Origin: Pseudomonadota bacterium
GTDB lineage: Bacteria; Desulfobacterota; Desulfobulbia; Desulfobulbales; Desulfocapsaceae
Length of the DNA: 40,558 bases
NCBI GenBank assembly: GCA_018817385.1
Contig: JAHIUA010000007.1
Location: forward strand, 1-40,558
Reading direction: 5' to 3'
In this document: positions 8,263 to 16,351 of the stretch, piece by piece
Layout: each line of letters opens with the position of its first letter
Numbering within the stretch: position 1 is the stretch's first letter
The notes under the pieces: generated by a model
What the model saw: the letters and a program-made list of their open reading frames with translations, nothing else
What the model was told of the DNA's origin: nothing
Databases searched by the model: none
Made by a program: the position numbers and the translations under genes

Positions 8263-9740
8263 CCTGTCACCGCCTTTACAAATTGCATCATAAAGTTAGG
8301 GAATATACCGATCAGTACTGATATCGTACATGCTATCATTATGGGGATAAGCATGGACAGCGGAGCTTCCTGGATACCTTGGTATGTTTCGCCTTCAGGT
8401 CGTTTACCAAAAAATGCCTTGTAGGTAATTGGGGCAAAGTATCCGACATTAAGCATGGTAGAGGCAATCAGGATGAGAAGTATACCCATCTGATGTGCCT
8501 GAATGGAACCGACGAGCAAGTTCCATTTGGTGACAAAGCCTGCCACCGGTGGTGCTCCAATCATGGAAAGTGAGGCCAGAAAAAAGCAGCCAAAGGTAAA
8601 GGGCATGCTCTTGCCCAGTCCACCCATTTCTGAAAGATCTTTTTTGTGGTGGGCAATCATGATGGCACCAGCGCAAAAGAAGAGGGTGATCTTGGAAAAG
8701 GCGTGGTTGACAATATGAATGAGTCCACCATCGATTCCTGCAGGAGTGAGCAGGGCAACACCCAGGATTATATAGGAGAGTTGACTGATGGTGGAGTAGG
8801 CCAGTCGTTCTTTGAGGTTATCTTTGGAAATGGCCAGAACAGAGGCGGCAATCACGGTGAATCCAACAAAATAGGCAGTGGGAATACCAAGATTCAGGGC
8901 GTGCATGGTGTCCACCCCGAAGACATAGAGCATGGTTCTTGTGGTGCAGAAAACACCGACCTTAACAACGGCCACAGCATGCAGCAACGCTGAAACAGGA
9001 GTCGGGGCGACCATGGCTCCCGGTAGCCAGTGATGGAATGGCATGACACCATTTTTAGCAAATCCAAAGAGGCAGAAGATATAGAGCATGATCACGATCC
9101 AGCTCTCCACATCACCGGAAAAGAGTCCGTCTGAGATGTTATGGGGGAAGTCAAGGGTTCCGGTTATAACATAAATAAGGATCAGTGCCGGCAGGAGAAA
9201 GAGCTTGGCTGTGGTGGTCAGATAGACAATGTATTTCTGGGCTCCATTGTATCCAGCCTTATCCTGAGCATGGGCAACCAATGGATATGTGCAGACTGAA
9301 ACCACCTCATAAAAGAGATACATGGTAAAAAGATTGTCGGAGAACGCTACTCCGATGGCCCCGAAAATGGCCAGGGCAAAACAGGCGTTAAAGCGAGTTT
9401 GAGCATGTTCTTGATGGGCCCTCATATATCCCATGGAGTAGTAGACAGCAATGGTCCACAGGGAAGATGCAACGAGGGCAAAGATCATGGACATTCCATC
9501 GGCCCGTAGGGTAACGGTGATCCCGGGGAGGATGCTGAAAATGTGATAAACCAGAATCTTGCCCTCAAGAACAGCAGGGATCATTGAGGCCACCAGCAGC
9601 AGGAGGATGACTGATGCGGCTGATGAGACGCCCTCCCGGACATTCTCGTTTTTCCCCAAAAACAAGACACCGACGGTGCCGATTAGAGGAACGAGGAGCG
9701 CGATAAGAAGTTTTACGGAACTGACCGTTGTTATTTCCAT
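8259..9740 (-). CDS. Antiporter-like subunit (MrpD/NuoN-type), extra pump of complex I
   Basis: The 493-residue polytopic protein belongs to the proton-conducting transporter family. All three pump residues examined are present: Glu145 (LFYEVVS), Lys229 (GFAKNGVMPFHHWLP) and Lys260 (AVVKVGVF). The segment AMVAPTPVSALLHA is a family signature. It is shorter than NuoL and lacks the long C-terminal extension. It lies 18 bp after nuoK, with a GAGGA ribosome binding site, and overlaps the following small membrane gene by four bases. Together with the NuoL-like, NuoM and NuoN proteins it makes four antiporter-like subunits in one operon. It could equally be described as MrpD-like. Confidence 0.88.
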   Translation of the reverse strand: MEITTVSSVKLLIALLVPLIGTVGVLFLGKNENVREGVSSAASVILLLLVASMIPAVLEGKILVYHIFSILPGITVTLRADGMSMIFALVASSLWTIAVYYSMGYMRAHQEHAQTRFNACFALAIFGAIGVAFSDNLFTMYLFYEVVSVCTYPLVAHAQDKAGYNGAQKYIVYLTTTAKLFLLPALILIYVITGTLDFPHNISDGLFSGDVESWIVIMLYIFCLFGFAKNGVMPFHHWLPGAMVAPTPVSALLHAVAVVKVGVFCTTRTMLYVFGVDTMHALNLGIPTAYFVGFTVIAASVLAISKDNLKERLAYSTISQLSYIILGVALLTPAGIDGGLIHIVNHAFSKITLFFCAGAIMIAHHKKDLSEMGGLGKSMPFTFGCFFLASLSMIGAPPVAGFVTKWNLLVGSIQAHQMGILLILIASTMLNVGYFAPITYKAFFGKRPEGETYQGIQEAPLSMLIPIMIACTISVLIGIFPNFMMQFVKAVTG

Positions 9741-9758
9741 GACAGATGTTCCTCTTTC

Positions 9759-10085
9759 CTAACCTTTGAGGTCGACGATATCTTCGGTGTCGACGGATTT
9801 ATAGTTACGATATACCGCAATGGTGATACTGAGTCCGATGGCTGCTTCTGCTGCTGCTATAGCCATAATGAACAGGGTAAAGATTTGTCCCACCGTCGGG
9901 TCAGGGGCGGTGAATCTGTTAAAGGCCATGAAGTTGACGGAGGCGGCAGCGAGAATCAGCTCCGATGAGATCAGCATGCCAATGAGTGTTCGGCGCGTGA
10001 CCAGGCCGTATATCCCCATCCCAAACAGCAAGGCTGCCAGGAGAAGATAGGTGTTGAGGTTATTGTGGAGGGTGAGGATAGACAT
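9759..10085 (-). CDS. nuoK: NADH-quinone oxidoreductase subunit K
   Basis: NuoK is a small three-helix subunit of the complex I membrane arm, related to MrpC. The 108 residues include three hydrophobic segments and the conserved helix-2 region GMLISSELILAAASVNFMAF, whose buried glutamate is needed for coupling in known enzymes. The second conserved acidic helix, AIAAAEAAIGLSI, is also present. It starts one base after the nuoJ stop and has an AAGGAG ribosome binding site. Confidence 0.95.
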   Translation of the reverse strand: MSILTLHNNLNTYLLLAALLFGMGIYGLVTRRTLIGMLISSELILAAASVNFMAFNRFTAPDPTVGQIFTLFIMAIAAAEAAIGLSITIAVYRNYKSVDTEDIVDLKG

Positions 10086-10634
10086 TTATTTGCTCCTTCC
10101 TTGACGGGCTATGACCAGGGCGCCGATAATGGCGATGAGCAGGACTATGGAAACCAGCTCAAAGACCATTGAGTAGGTAGTGAGTAGCTCAACACCAATG
10201 TTTTCAACAGTGCCCATATTGATTTTAGGCATGGGGATAAAGTCGGTTTTCAGAGCCATGGCAGCCATGCCAAAGGTGACAAGACCTGCGGTGACAAGAC
10301 CAAGAGGACCTGTCAATGGTCCTGCCGGACCGCTTTTCTTTTTTTCCTCAGGCGCGGCCAGCATGATGGCAAATGCAATGGTGATACAGACGGCTCCTAC
10401 ATAGATGAGCATCTGCATCATGGCCACAAAGGGTGAGTTAAGATAGTAGTAGAGTGCTGCCACACCGATAAAGCAGGCGATGAGGCCAGCAACAGCACGC
10501 ACCAGTCGTTCAGCATTACAGGCTATAAAGCCACCGATAATGGTGGTTGCCAGCATTATCAGAAAGACAAGACCGACAAGTCCATCAGCAGTGAAAAGAC
10601 CAGGAGCCTCGGAAAGGGCTATGGTTGGGTTCAT
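10086..10634 (-). CDS. nuoJ: NADH-quinone oxidoreductase subunit J
   Basis: NuoJ is a five-helix membrane subunit of complex I. The 182-residue product shows the glycine-rich, tyrosine-containing helix MMQMLIYVGAVCITIAFAIM, typical of the family and site of the pi-bulge in known structures. A lysine- and glycine-rich cytoplasmic loop follows (EEKKKSGPAGP, about residues 95-105). The start overlaps the nuoI stop by four bases, indicating translational coupling, and nuoK follows directly. Confidence 0.93.
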   Translation of the reverse strand: MNPTIALSEAPGLFTADGLVGLVFLIMLATTIIGGFIACNAERLVRAVAGLIACFIGVAALYYYLNSPFVAMMQMLIYVGAVCITIAFAIMLAAPEEKKKSGPAGPLTGPLGLVTAGLVTFGMAAMALKTDFIPMPKINMGTVENIGVELLTTYSMVFELVSIVLLIAIIGALVIARQGRSK

Positions 10635-11101
10635 GAGTTCCTCTCCTTCAATCTCTTAAGAAGATCGAAATGAAAATCTTCCTTACGGCTAGACGCAAGA
10701 TTGTACTCTTTGGAAAAATCAATGGCCCCGAAGTTACAACTTTCCACACACTGCCCACAGAGAGAGCAGGTGGTGAAATCGAGATCGTACTTCGATAGCA
10801 CTTTTTTCTTTTTGGTTTTGGTTTCTCCCTTTTCCTCGACTTGATACTCAACAGACGTTGATTCAAGGGTGATGCAGCCTGAAGGGCAGCCGCGTTGACA
10901 CATACCGCAGGCAACGCATTTTGGTTCTCCTTCCTCGTTTTCAATCAGTTCAATGTGACCGCGATATCTCGCAGACATCTTGATTGTCTCCATCGGGTAG
11001 GAGACGGTCACCACAGGCTTGAAAAATTCCTTGAAGGTAATCCCCATACCGATGGCGAGGCTCTGTAATCCTCGGAAAATTTCGCTAAAATAGGCACTCA
11101 T
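10631..11101 (-). CDS. nuoI: NADH-quinone oxidoreductase subunit I (two [4Fe-4S] clusters)
   Basis: NuoI carries clusters N6a and N6b, which relay electrons to NuoB. The 156-residue protein has two ferredoxin motifs: Cys62/65/68/72, followed by Pro, and Cys112/115/118/122, followed by Asn instead of the usual Pro. Between the motifs lies an unusual basic insertion (about residues 88-101, with GETKTKKKK). An N-terminal amphipathic helix would dock on the membrane arm. The gene lies one base from the nuoH stop and overlaps nuoJ by four bases. With no NuoG in the operon, this may be near the entry point for electrons from the unknown donor. Confidence 0.95.
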   Translation of the reverse strand: MSAYFSEIFRGLQSLAIGMGITFKEFFKPVVTVSYPMETIKMSARYRGHIELIENEEGEPKCVACGMCQRGCPSGCITLESTSVEYQVEEKGETKTKKKKVLSKYDLDFTTCSLCGQCVESCNFGAIDFSKEYNLASSRKEDFHFDLLKRLKERNS

Positions 11102-11102
11102 G

Positions 11103-12089
11103 TTAAAATACCTTCAGTAATCCCGCTGTCAGCAGCAGGTTAAACAGTGAGATGGGAATCAGTATCTTCCAGGACAGATTGAGCAGCCCATAGATAGTGG
11201 TTCGAGGGAATGTCCAGCGAATCCAGATAAAGGTGGCAATGAGGAGATAGATCTTCAGCAGGAACCAGAATACACTGGGGAAAAGCCCGAATGGACAACC
11301 CCAGCCACCAAGAAAGAGAATGGTGATCAGGGAGGCGCCAATAACGATGTTGGCATATTCACCCATGAAGAAAAGACCGAATCCCATACTTCCATATTCG
11401 GTATGAAAACCAGCAACCAGCTCACTCTCTGCCTCGCCGAGGTCAAAGGGGGCACGGTTGGTCTCGGCCAGTGAACAGATGAAGAAGATGAGAAAAGAAA
11501 CCGGCATCAACGGGCTGGTCAGCGAAGGAATGATGTTCCAATGCCAGAAACCACCCGCCTGGGAAGTGGCCAGGTCGTGCAAATTCATGCTCCCTGTCAT
11601 CATAACAATAGTGATGACAGTGATCAGCATGGGCACTTCATAAGAGATTGCCTGAGAAACGGCACGAACTGAGGCCATTACTCCGTATTTGTTTCGAGAC
11701 CCCCAGCCGGCAAAGAGGATGGACATGCTCCCCAGAGAGGCAAAGGCAAAAATCATGAGGACGCCAAGGTCCATGGACCTGGCAACGATGACATCGCTGA
11801 AAGGGATGGTGACAAAACTCATGATGGCGGGAGCCATGGCCAGAACAGGTGCCACCATGAACAGTGCCTTGTCAGCGCCACCGGGGATGATAAGTTGTTT
11901 GGTCATCAATTTGGCGCCATCGGCCAGCGGCTGAAGCAAACCGAGAGGGCCGTTGACATTCGGGCCGGGACGGCGCTGAATACGACCAGCCCCCCGACGC
12001 TCTGCCCACACAAGGTAGGCGGCGTTCAGCGCAGCAAATCCGATGGCGATAACCACCGCAATAATTGCATTTAGTAGTGTTAGACTCAT
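11103..12089 (-). CDS. nuoH: NADH-quinone oxidoreductase subunit H
   Basis: NuoH is the membrane subunit that forms part of the quinone cavity and links the peripheral arm to the pumps. The 328-residue protein has the signatures AERRGAGRIQRRPGPN near the N-terminus and ETNRAPFDLGEAESELVAG in the middle (the acidic quinone-side loop), with about eight membrane helices. Length fits the family. It lies 12 bp after nuoD and one base before nuoI. The order D-H-I without G between D and H matches operons lacking the NADH-binding module. Confidence 0.96.
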   Translation of the reverse strand: MSLTLLNAIIAVVIAIGFAALNAAYLVWAERRGAGRIQRRPGPNVNGPLGLLQPLADGAKLMTKQLIIPGGADKALFMVAPVLAMAPAIMSFVTIPFSDVIVARSMDLGVLMIFAFASLGSMSILFAGWGSRNKYGVMASVRAVSQAISYEVPMLITVITIVMMTGSMNLHDLATSQAGGFWHWNIIPSLTSPLMPVSFLIFFICSLAETNRAPFDLGEAESELVAGFHTEYGSMGFGLFFMGEYANIVIGASLITILFLGGWGCPFGLFPSVFWFLLKIYLLIATFIWIRWTFPRTTIYGLLNLSWKILIPISLFNLLLTAGLLKVF

Positions 12090-12101
12090 GCGATTTCTCC
12101 C

Positions 12102-13220
12102 TTACCTGTCGATCTCAGGTATAACTAGGTCAAGGCTTCCCATTAAGGCCAGGGCATCCATGATCAACATGCCCTCACAGGCCTCGTCAAACAGATGCAT
12201 GTTGGAGTATGTTGGAGAGCGTAATTTGAAACGATAGGCGTTTTTGCCACCATCACTGACAATTCTGATACCGAAACTGCCGCGTGCAGTTTCCACCGCC
12301 TGGTAGTAGTCACCTGCTGGTGGTTTAATAAGTTTGGGCTTTTTCTCCGGCATGATTGGTCCGTCAGGCAGTTTTTCAAGGCCTTGTTCAATGATACGGA
12401 GAGACTGTTCCATCTCATCCATGCGGACCTTGTAACGGGCAAATGAATCACATTCATGATAGACCGGGACGTCAAAGTCAAACTCTGGATAAACGGAGTA
12501 AGGCTCATTTTTACGCACATCAAAATCGATTCCTGAACCTCTGGCGACTGGGCCTGTGGCCCCATATTTTCGACAGAGTTCCTTGGAGAGGGGACCGATG
12601 TCTTTGAGACGTTTTTGGAGAATGATGTTGCCGGTAACCAGGGCGTCATATTTCTTCAGGGATTCACGCATGCGCGGGATGAGGGCCTTGGTAGCAGGAA
12701 CAAATTCATCATCAATGTCGTTGTACAGGCCACCGAAGCGATAATAGCAGTAGGTGAGGCGAGAGCCGGTCACCCTTTCCAGGATGTCGAGAATGTATTC
12801 ACGGTCCTCAATGGCATACATCAGTGGTGTAAATCCACCAAGGTCCATGACAAAGGCGCCGAACCAGAAGAGGTGGGAAGCGATCCTGTTCAGTTCCACA
12901 GTGATGGCCCGAATATATTCAGCGCGTTCAGGGACCTCGATACCAGCAGCTCGCTCAATAGCCAGAACATGGCCATGCGTATAACCCAGGGCACCAAGGT
13001 AGTCCATGCGGCTCAGGTTGGGCAGAACCTGGGGATAGGTTCTGTTTTCTCCCATCAGTTCATGCATACGGTGGATATAGCCAAGTACGGTTTCGGAATG
13101 GACTATATATTCACCATCCATTTCCAGCTTTACCCGAAGAACGCCATGGGTGGCAGGATGCTGCGGCCCCACGTTCAGAGTAAAGGTCTCGCCCGGTTGG
13201 ATATGAATTGGAGCACTCAT
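12102..13220 (-). CDS. nuoD: NADH-quinone oxidoreductase subunit D
   Basis: NuoD is the 49-kDa-type peripheral subunit that, with NuoB, forms the quinone-reduction site. The 372-residue product begins with the family block FTLNVGPQHPATHGVLRV, including the quinone-site His in HPATHG. It contains HRMHELMGENRTYPQVLPNLSRMDYLGAL-type sequence and ends in the family-typical LVIPEIDR. It is a separate gene from nuoC, unlike the fused NuoCD of enterics. Its start overlaps the nuoC stop by four bases. Confidence 0.97.
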   Translation of the reverse strand: MSAPIHIQPGETFTLNVGPQHPATHGVLRVKLEMDGEYIVHSETVLGYIHRMHELMGENRTYPQVLPNLSRMDYLGALGYTHGHVLAIERAAGIEVPERAEYIRAITVELNRIASHLFWFGAFVMDLGGFTPLMYAIEDREYILDILERVTGSRLTYCYYRFGGLYNDIDDEFVPATKALIPRMRESLKKYDALVTGNIILQKRLKDIGPLSKELCRKYGATGPVARGSGIDFDVRKNEPYSVYPEFDFDVPVYHECDSFARYKVRMDEMEQSLRIIEQGLEKLPDGPIMPEKKPKLIKPPAGDYYQAVETARGSFGIRIVSDGGKNAYRFKLRSPTYSNMHLFDEACEGMLIMDALALMGSLDLVIPEIDR

Positions 13221-13759
13221 GGTTTGAAATCCTTTAAGAGGGGATGAAAGTCAGCATCTTCGGGAAGGAGGAGAGGAATAAGGTGCGGATGCCCCTCAAA
13301 CTTGATGCCGAAGAAATCGTGGGTTTCACGTTCGTGCCAGTTAGCACCAGAAAATATTTTGCTGATGGTTGGAACTTTGGGTTCCGTTCGTGGTGTACGG
13401 GTACGAATTACCACCCTGCAGAGATCAAAGTCGTATCGACTGAAGTCGTAAACTACTTCCAGTTGATTTTCTTTAATCCAGTCAACTCCGGTAATACTTT
13501 CGATGAAAAACTCAGCTTTATCCAGAATGAGAACCGCTGCCAGAAGTTCACTGGGATCAAGCTGTACGTCCAGATGATATCCACAGGCGTTATAATCACG
13601 TTCCAGGACACCATTGACTCGAGGCTCTTCCTTTTTTGGTTTTTTCTTGGCGTCTGTTTTTTCACCCTCGGCTGTTTCAGCAGGGGGTGTTTCTTCAACG
13701 ACCGGTTCAGGAACGGGGAAGAGTTCCTGAAGTGCCTTTTTTACGGTGTCTTTTATCAT
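13217..13759 (-). CDS. nuoC: NADH-quinone oxidoreductase subunit C
   Basis: NuoC is the 30-kDa-type peripheral subunit that pairs with NuoD. The 180-residue protein ends with the family block ERETHDFFGIKFEGHPHLIPLLLP, then DFHPLLKDF. Residues about 15-48 are an unusual Pro/Glu/Lys-rich, probably disordered insertion (for example EGEKTDAKKKPKKEEPR), not a typical part of the fold. An AAAGGA ribosome binding site precedes the ATG. A 65-bp gap separates it from nuoB, the widest in the operon, and no terminator is visible in it. Confidence 0.95.
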   Translation of the reverse strand: MIKDTVKKALQELFPVPEPVVEETPPAETAEGEKTDAKKKPKKEEPRVNGVLERDYNACGYHLDVQLDPSELLAAVLILDKAEFFIESITGVDWIKENQLEVVYDFSRYDFDLCRVVIRTRTPRTEPKVPTISKIFSGANWHERETHDFFGIKFEGHPHLIPLLLPEDADFHPLLKDFKP

Positions 13760-13824
13760 ATCCTTTGCTCCGAAAGGGCTTGAATAAGGAGAGTTAACAA
13801 GGTGATCTTTACATTCATTTTTTC

Positions 13825-14343
13825 TCAGGCCTTTTCAGGATCCTTCCACCGATTCCAGCCGGAAACCTTATTCTCCAATTCCAGAATACCTTGAAGGAGG
13901 GCCTCGGGTCGTGGCGGGCAACCCGGAATATAAATATCCACCGGGAGAAATGTATCTGCGCCGAGGACAATGGAATACTGTCCTTCAAAGACAAAGGGAC
14001 CACCGGAGATAGCACAGTTTCCCAAGGCCATAACCCACTTAGGCTCGGGCATCTGGTCATAGAGGGTCTTGATTCCCGGCATCATTTTTTTGGTAATAGT
14101 ACCGGCCACGATCATGAGGTCTGATTGTCTTGGTGAAGGGCGGAAAACCTCTGCTCCAAAACGGGACATGTCAAATCTGGCGCAACCGGTGGCCATCATT
14201 TCAATGGCGCAGCAGGCAATACCAAAGGTAAGGGGCCAGAATGAATTTACCCGGCCAATGTTGATGAGTTTGTCAGCAGCGGCAAACTGAACAACTGACG
14301 GAGGTATTTGTTCTAACGGTGAAGGTACGTTTTGCGTTCCCAC
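13825..14343 (-). CDS. nuoB: NADH-quinone oxidoreductase subunit B (cluster N2)
   Basis: NuoB holds cluster N2, the last iron-sulfur centre before quinone. Numbered from the proposed start, the four ligands are the tandem Cys44-Cys45, Cys110 ([10 protein letters not shown]) and Cys142 (IPGCPPRPE). I prefer the GTG at 14343 because AAGGGAG sits seven bases upstream. The longer ATG start at 14364 has no visible ribosome binding site. Either way the gene begins inside the end of nuoA (31 or 52 bp overlap), implying translational coupling. Confidence 0.95.
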   Translation of the reverse strand: MGTQNVPSPLEQIPPSVVQFAAADKLINIGRVNSFWPLTFGIACCAIEMMATGCARFDMSRFGAEVFRPSPRQSDLMIVAGTITKKMMPGIKTLYDQMPEPKWVMALGNCAISGGPFVFEGQYSIVLGADTFLPVDIYIPGCPPRPEALLQGILELENKVSGWNRWKDPEKA

Positions 14344-14747
14344 TTGAATGCTCCCTTGATCCATGCGTAGACGATTGCGAGTGATAAAATTCCGACAAAA
14401 AGGATAACCTCAACGAAGTCCCGGTAGACAACACCCATGTTGTGAAGTGCTTGGCCGTCGTAGGCCATGGCCACAGGAAAGAGAAAAAGGACATCCACAT
14501 CAAATGCCAGGAAGATCAATGCGTAGAGAAAAAATACTGTACCGTACCGAACCCAGCTATCGCCGATGGGTACCATACCACATTCAATGAACTGGCTGTT
14601 TCTGTTCTCAAATTGTCTGGTGCCGCGAGGCATCATAAGATAAACTATGATGATAGGCCCAAAGGCAAAGGCAAGCCCGCCAAGGGTAAAGGCCGTGATC
14701 CAGAGGATATCGTCACGGTAAAGAAAATCAGAAAATTGAAGCTCCAT
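14313..14747 (-). CDS. nuoA: NADH-quinone oxidoreductase subunit A
   Basis: NuoA is a three-helix membrane subunit at the hinge of the two arms. The 144-residue product contains the family signature [20 protein letters not shown], with its conserved cysteine, followed by [17 protein letters not shown], with the conserved acidic residues in helix 2. It is the first gene of the operon, with a good AAGGAG ribosome binding site five bases before the ATG, and a promoter-like sequence lies about 55 bp upstream. Confidence 0.96.
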   Translation of the reverse strand: MELQFSDFLYRDDILWITAFTLGGLAFAFGPIIIVYLMMPRGTRQFENRNSQFIECGMVPIGDSWVRYGTVFFLYALIFLAFDVDVLFLFPVAMAYDGQALHNMGVVYRDFVEVILFVGILSLAIVYAWIKGAFKWERKTYLHR

Positions 14748-14802
14748 CTAAAGGCTCCTTATAGAGTTAAGTTAGCAAGGTGACTTTCTGATATAGGTCT
14801 GC

Positions 14803-14831
14803 TTTTTAACGAAATCGAAGGTGAATGTCAA
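14803..14831 (-). promoter_or_regulatory. Putative nuo operon promoter
   Basis: The minus strand has a consensus -35 TTGACA (14826-14831), a 17-nt spacer and -10 TAAAAA (14803-14808), leaving a leader of about 50 bases before nuoA. The -35 box overlaps one copy of a CATTCAC repeat that recurs upstream, so the promoter is probably regulated. Confidence 0.6.
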
Positions 14832-14882
14832 CTGAAAACTGAATGGTCATTCACTTGAGATGGTGAGTGATTAATCATTCAC
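14821..14882. promoter_or_regulatory. Operator-like CATTCAC repeats between nuoA and lysR
   Basis: Two palindromes occur here: TGAATGGTCATTCA (14840-14853) and GTGAGTGATTAATCATTCAC (14863-14882, one mismatched pair). Identical CATTCAC half-sites end at 14854 and 14882, exactly 28 bp apart. A third, in opposite orientation, is at 14821-14827 and overlaps the nuo -35 box. Such placement between divergent genes fits binding by the adjacent LysR-type regulator, which is inferred. Confidence 0.5.
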
Positions 14883-14929
14883 ATGAAGGTTTAAAAAAAA
14901 TTGAAATTCAGATGTTCAGAGAAATTCTA

Positions 14930-14957
14930 TTGAGAAAAAGTATATAAATGATATGGT
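14930..14957 (+). promoter_or_regulatory. Putative lysR promoter
   Basis: TTGAGA (14930-14935), a 16-nt AT-rich spacer and TATGGT (14952-14957) lie about 65 bp upstream of the LysR gene. The match is moderate. Confidence 0.35.
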
Positions 14958-15020
14958 AAGAAATCCCTAATTAATAAAAAAGATGAATGGTATAAAATAA
15001 TTTGAACAAGGATTTTGTGT

Positions 15021-15992
15021 ATGTCTATTACCCTAAGACAATTGGAAATATTCATTGCAGTGGCTGAGACGGCACAGGTTACAAAGGCGAGTAAAAAACT
15101 GTTTGTTACCCAATCCGCTGTCAGTATGGCCTTGGCTGAGCTCGAAAATCAGCTGGGAGGGTCTCTTTTTGATCGTCATGGGCGTAGTCTACTTTTGAAT
15201 GAGCGAGGTCGTTATCTGCTTCCACTCAGCAAGGAAATTATCTGTCAAGTTGGGAATGTAGAAAATGTGATGTCTGAAAAAAATGACACCTTGAGGGGGC
15301 AGATAGATGTGGTAGCCAGTACCACGGTAGGTGATTATATTCTCCCATATCTTATTGGCGCCTTCAGGCGTATGCATCCCCAGGTTCATATTAATATGCT
15401 GGTTCATCATACCCGTTATGCCGAGAGTCTGGTTCTTGATGGGAATGTCGATGTCGGTTTTGTCGAGGGTCCGGTTTGTAATCCTGATACCGTTGTCCGT
15501 CTCTGGTTTGAGGATGAGCTGGTTGTCATAGCTGGACCCACAGATCCTCTTGCGCACAAGAAAGTCTTTGATGTGGAGGAGGATTTTACGAATACTCGTT
15601 GGATTATGCGCGAGAAGGGTTCGGGTACCTTGGCTATTTTTGAAGAAAAAATGAAGGATTATCTGGATCAGATTCATGTTGTTATGGAAATGGGGCATCC
15701 GGAGGCCATAAAAAAGGCAGTGGAATCAGGGGTGGGAGTTGCCTGTCTCTCCTCACTTACGGTTTGTCGTGAGGTTGAGCATGGCTGGCTCAAAAGTCTC
15801 AAGATCGAAGGAGTTGATATGAGGCGTAAACTCCAGGTCATTTCGCGCAAAAATCTTGAGCTAAACGATACCCTTGCCGAATTTCTTGCTTTTTGTGACG
15901 TTATGTCCAGTTGTTCCAAGTCCAGGGCCTGTCTCTCTTCCCCTTGGAAACTGCAGTCTCTCTTAGCAAAACAATCTGTGCAGAAGAAGTAA
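15021..15992 (+). CDS. LysR-family transcriptional regulator
   Basis: This 323-residue DNA-binding regulator has the LysR winged-helix N-terminus (about residues 1-60). Its core is LRQLEIFIAVAE, then SAVSMALAELENQLGGSLFDR. A substrate-binding domain of two lobes follows (about 90-295), with the GSGT motif typical of the family. I chose ATG at 15021 because AAGGA lies eight bases upstream; a TTG two codons earlier is less likely. It is divergent from the nuo operon across a palindrome-rich region, so it may regulate complex I, itself, or both. The co-inducer cannot be read from sequence. The last 30 residues are a Ser/Lys-rich tail beyond the usual fold. Confidence 0.92.
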   Translation: MSITLRQLEIFIAVAETAQVTKASKKLFVTQSAVSMALAELENQLGGSLFDRHGRSLLLNERGRYLLPLSKEIICQVGNVENVMSEKNDTLRGQIDVVASTTVGDYILPYLIGAFRRMHPQVHINMLVHHTRYAESLVLDGNVDVGFVEGPVCNPDTVVRLWFEDELVVIAGPTDPLAHKKVFDVEEDFTNTRWIMREKGSGTLAIFEEKMKDYLDQIHVVMEMGHPEAIKKAVESGVGVACLSSLTVCREVEHGWLKSLKIEGVDMRRKLQVISRKNLELNDTLAEFLAFCDVMSSCSKSRACLSSPWKLQSLLAKQSVQKK

Positions 15993-16019
15993 GAAAAAAT
16001 CACCAGAGTTCAACCTGTA

Positions 16020-16069
16020 TTCGTTTGCGGCTCGTCGCATGGGCGCTAGAGAACCAAGCCCCAAACGAA
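16020..16069 (+). other. Structured inverted repeat downstream of lysR
   Basis: TTCGTTTG (16020-16027) pairs with CAAACGAA (16062-16069). After one C:C mismatch, GGCT pairs with AGCC, giving a 12-bp stem around a 24-nt loop. No T-run follows, so it is not a standard terminator. It could be a stable mRNA 3' structure or an old repeat element. Confidence 0.4.
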
Positions 16070-16128
16070 CGAAGGCTGCTGTTAATTTTTTTCCTGGATT
16101 ATGAATTGCAGATGTTTTTGAATGGTGG

Positions 16129-16162
16129 CCTTGTTGTGAGTTGCTCATAACAAGGTTTTTTT
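16129..16162 (+). terminator. Rho-independent terminator after lysR
   Basis: CCTTGTT pairs with AACAAGG, extended by TGAG/CTCA across one mismatch, and seven T follow. It is the only clear terminator between lysR and the aminotransferase. Confidence 0.8.
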
Positions 16163-16258
16163 ACGGTTTTTTTTACTGATTGTATTTTTATTTGTTGTAT
16201 TTGAACCTCCTTTAGCGGTAATGAAAATCTGCTATGCAAAAAAGCTGAGCAAAAAAAG

Positions 16259-16287
16259 TTTACAGAAAAGGCAAGACGCGCTATCAA
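16259..16287 (+). promoter_or_regulatory. Putative promoter of the aminotransferase gene
   Basis: TTTACA (16259-16264), a 17-nt spacer and TATCAA (16282-16287) lie about 65 bp before the start codon. The remaining sequence between the terminator and the gene is AT-rich with no other gene visible. Confidence 0.45.
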
Positions 16288-16351
16288 GGAATTTGGAATA
16301 AATTTGGAATAGATTTGGACATGACTTATTTATATATAAAGGGAAATTATT

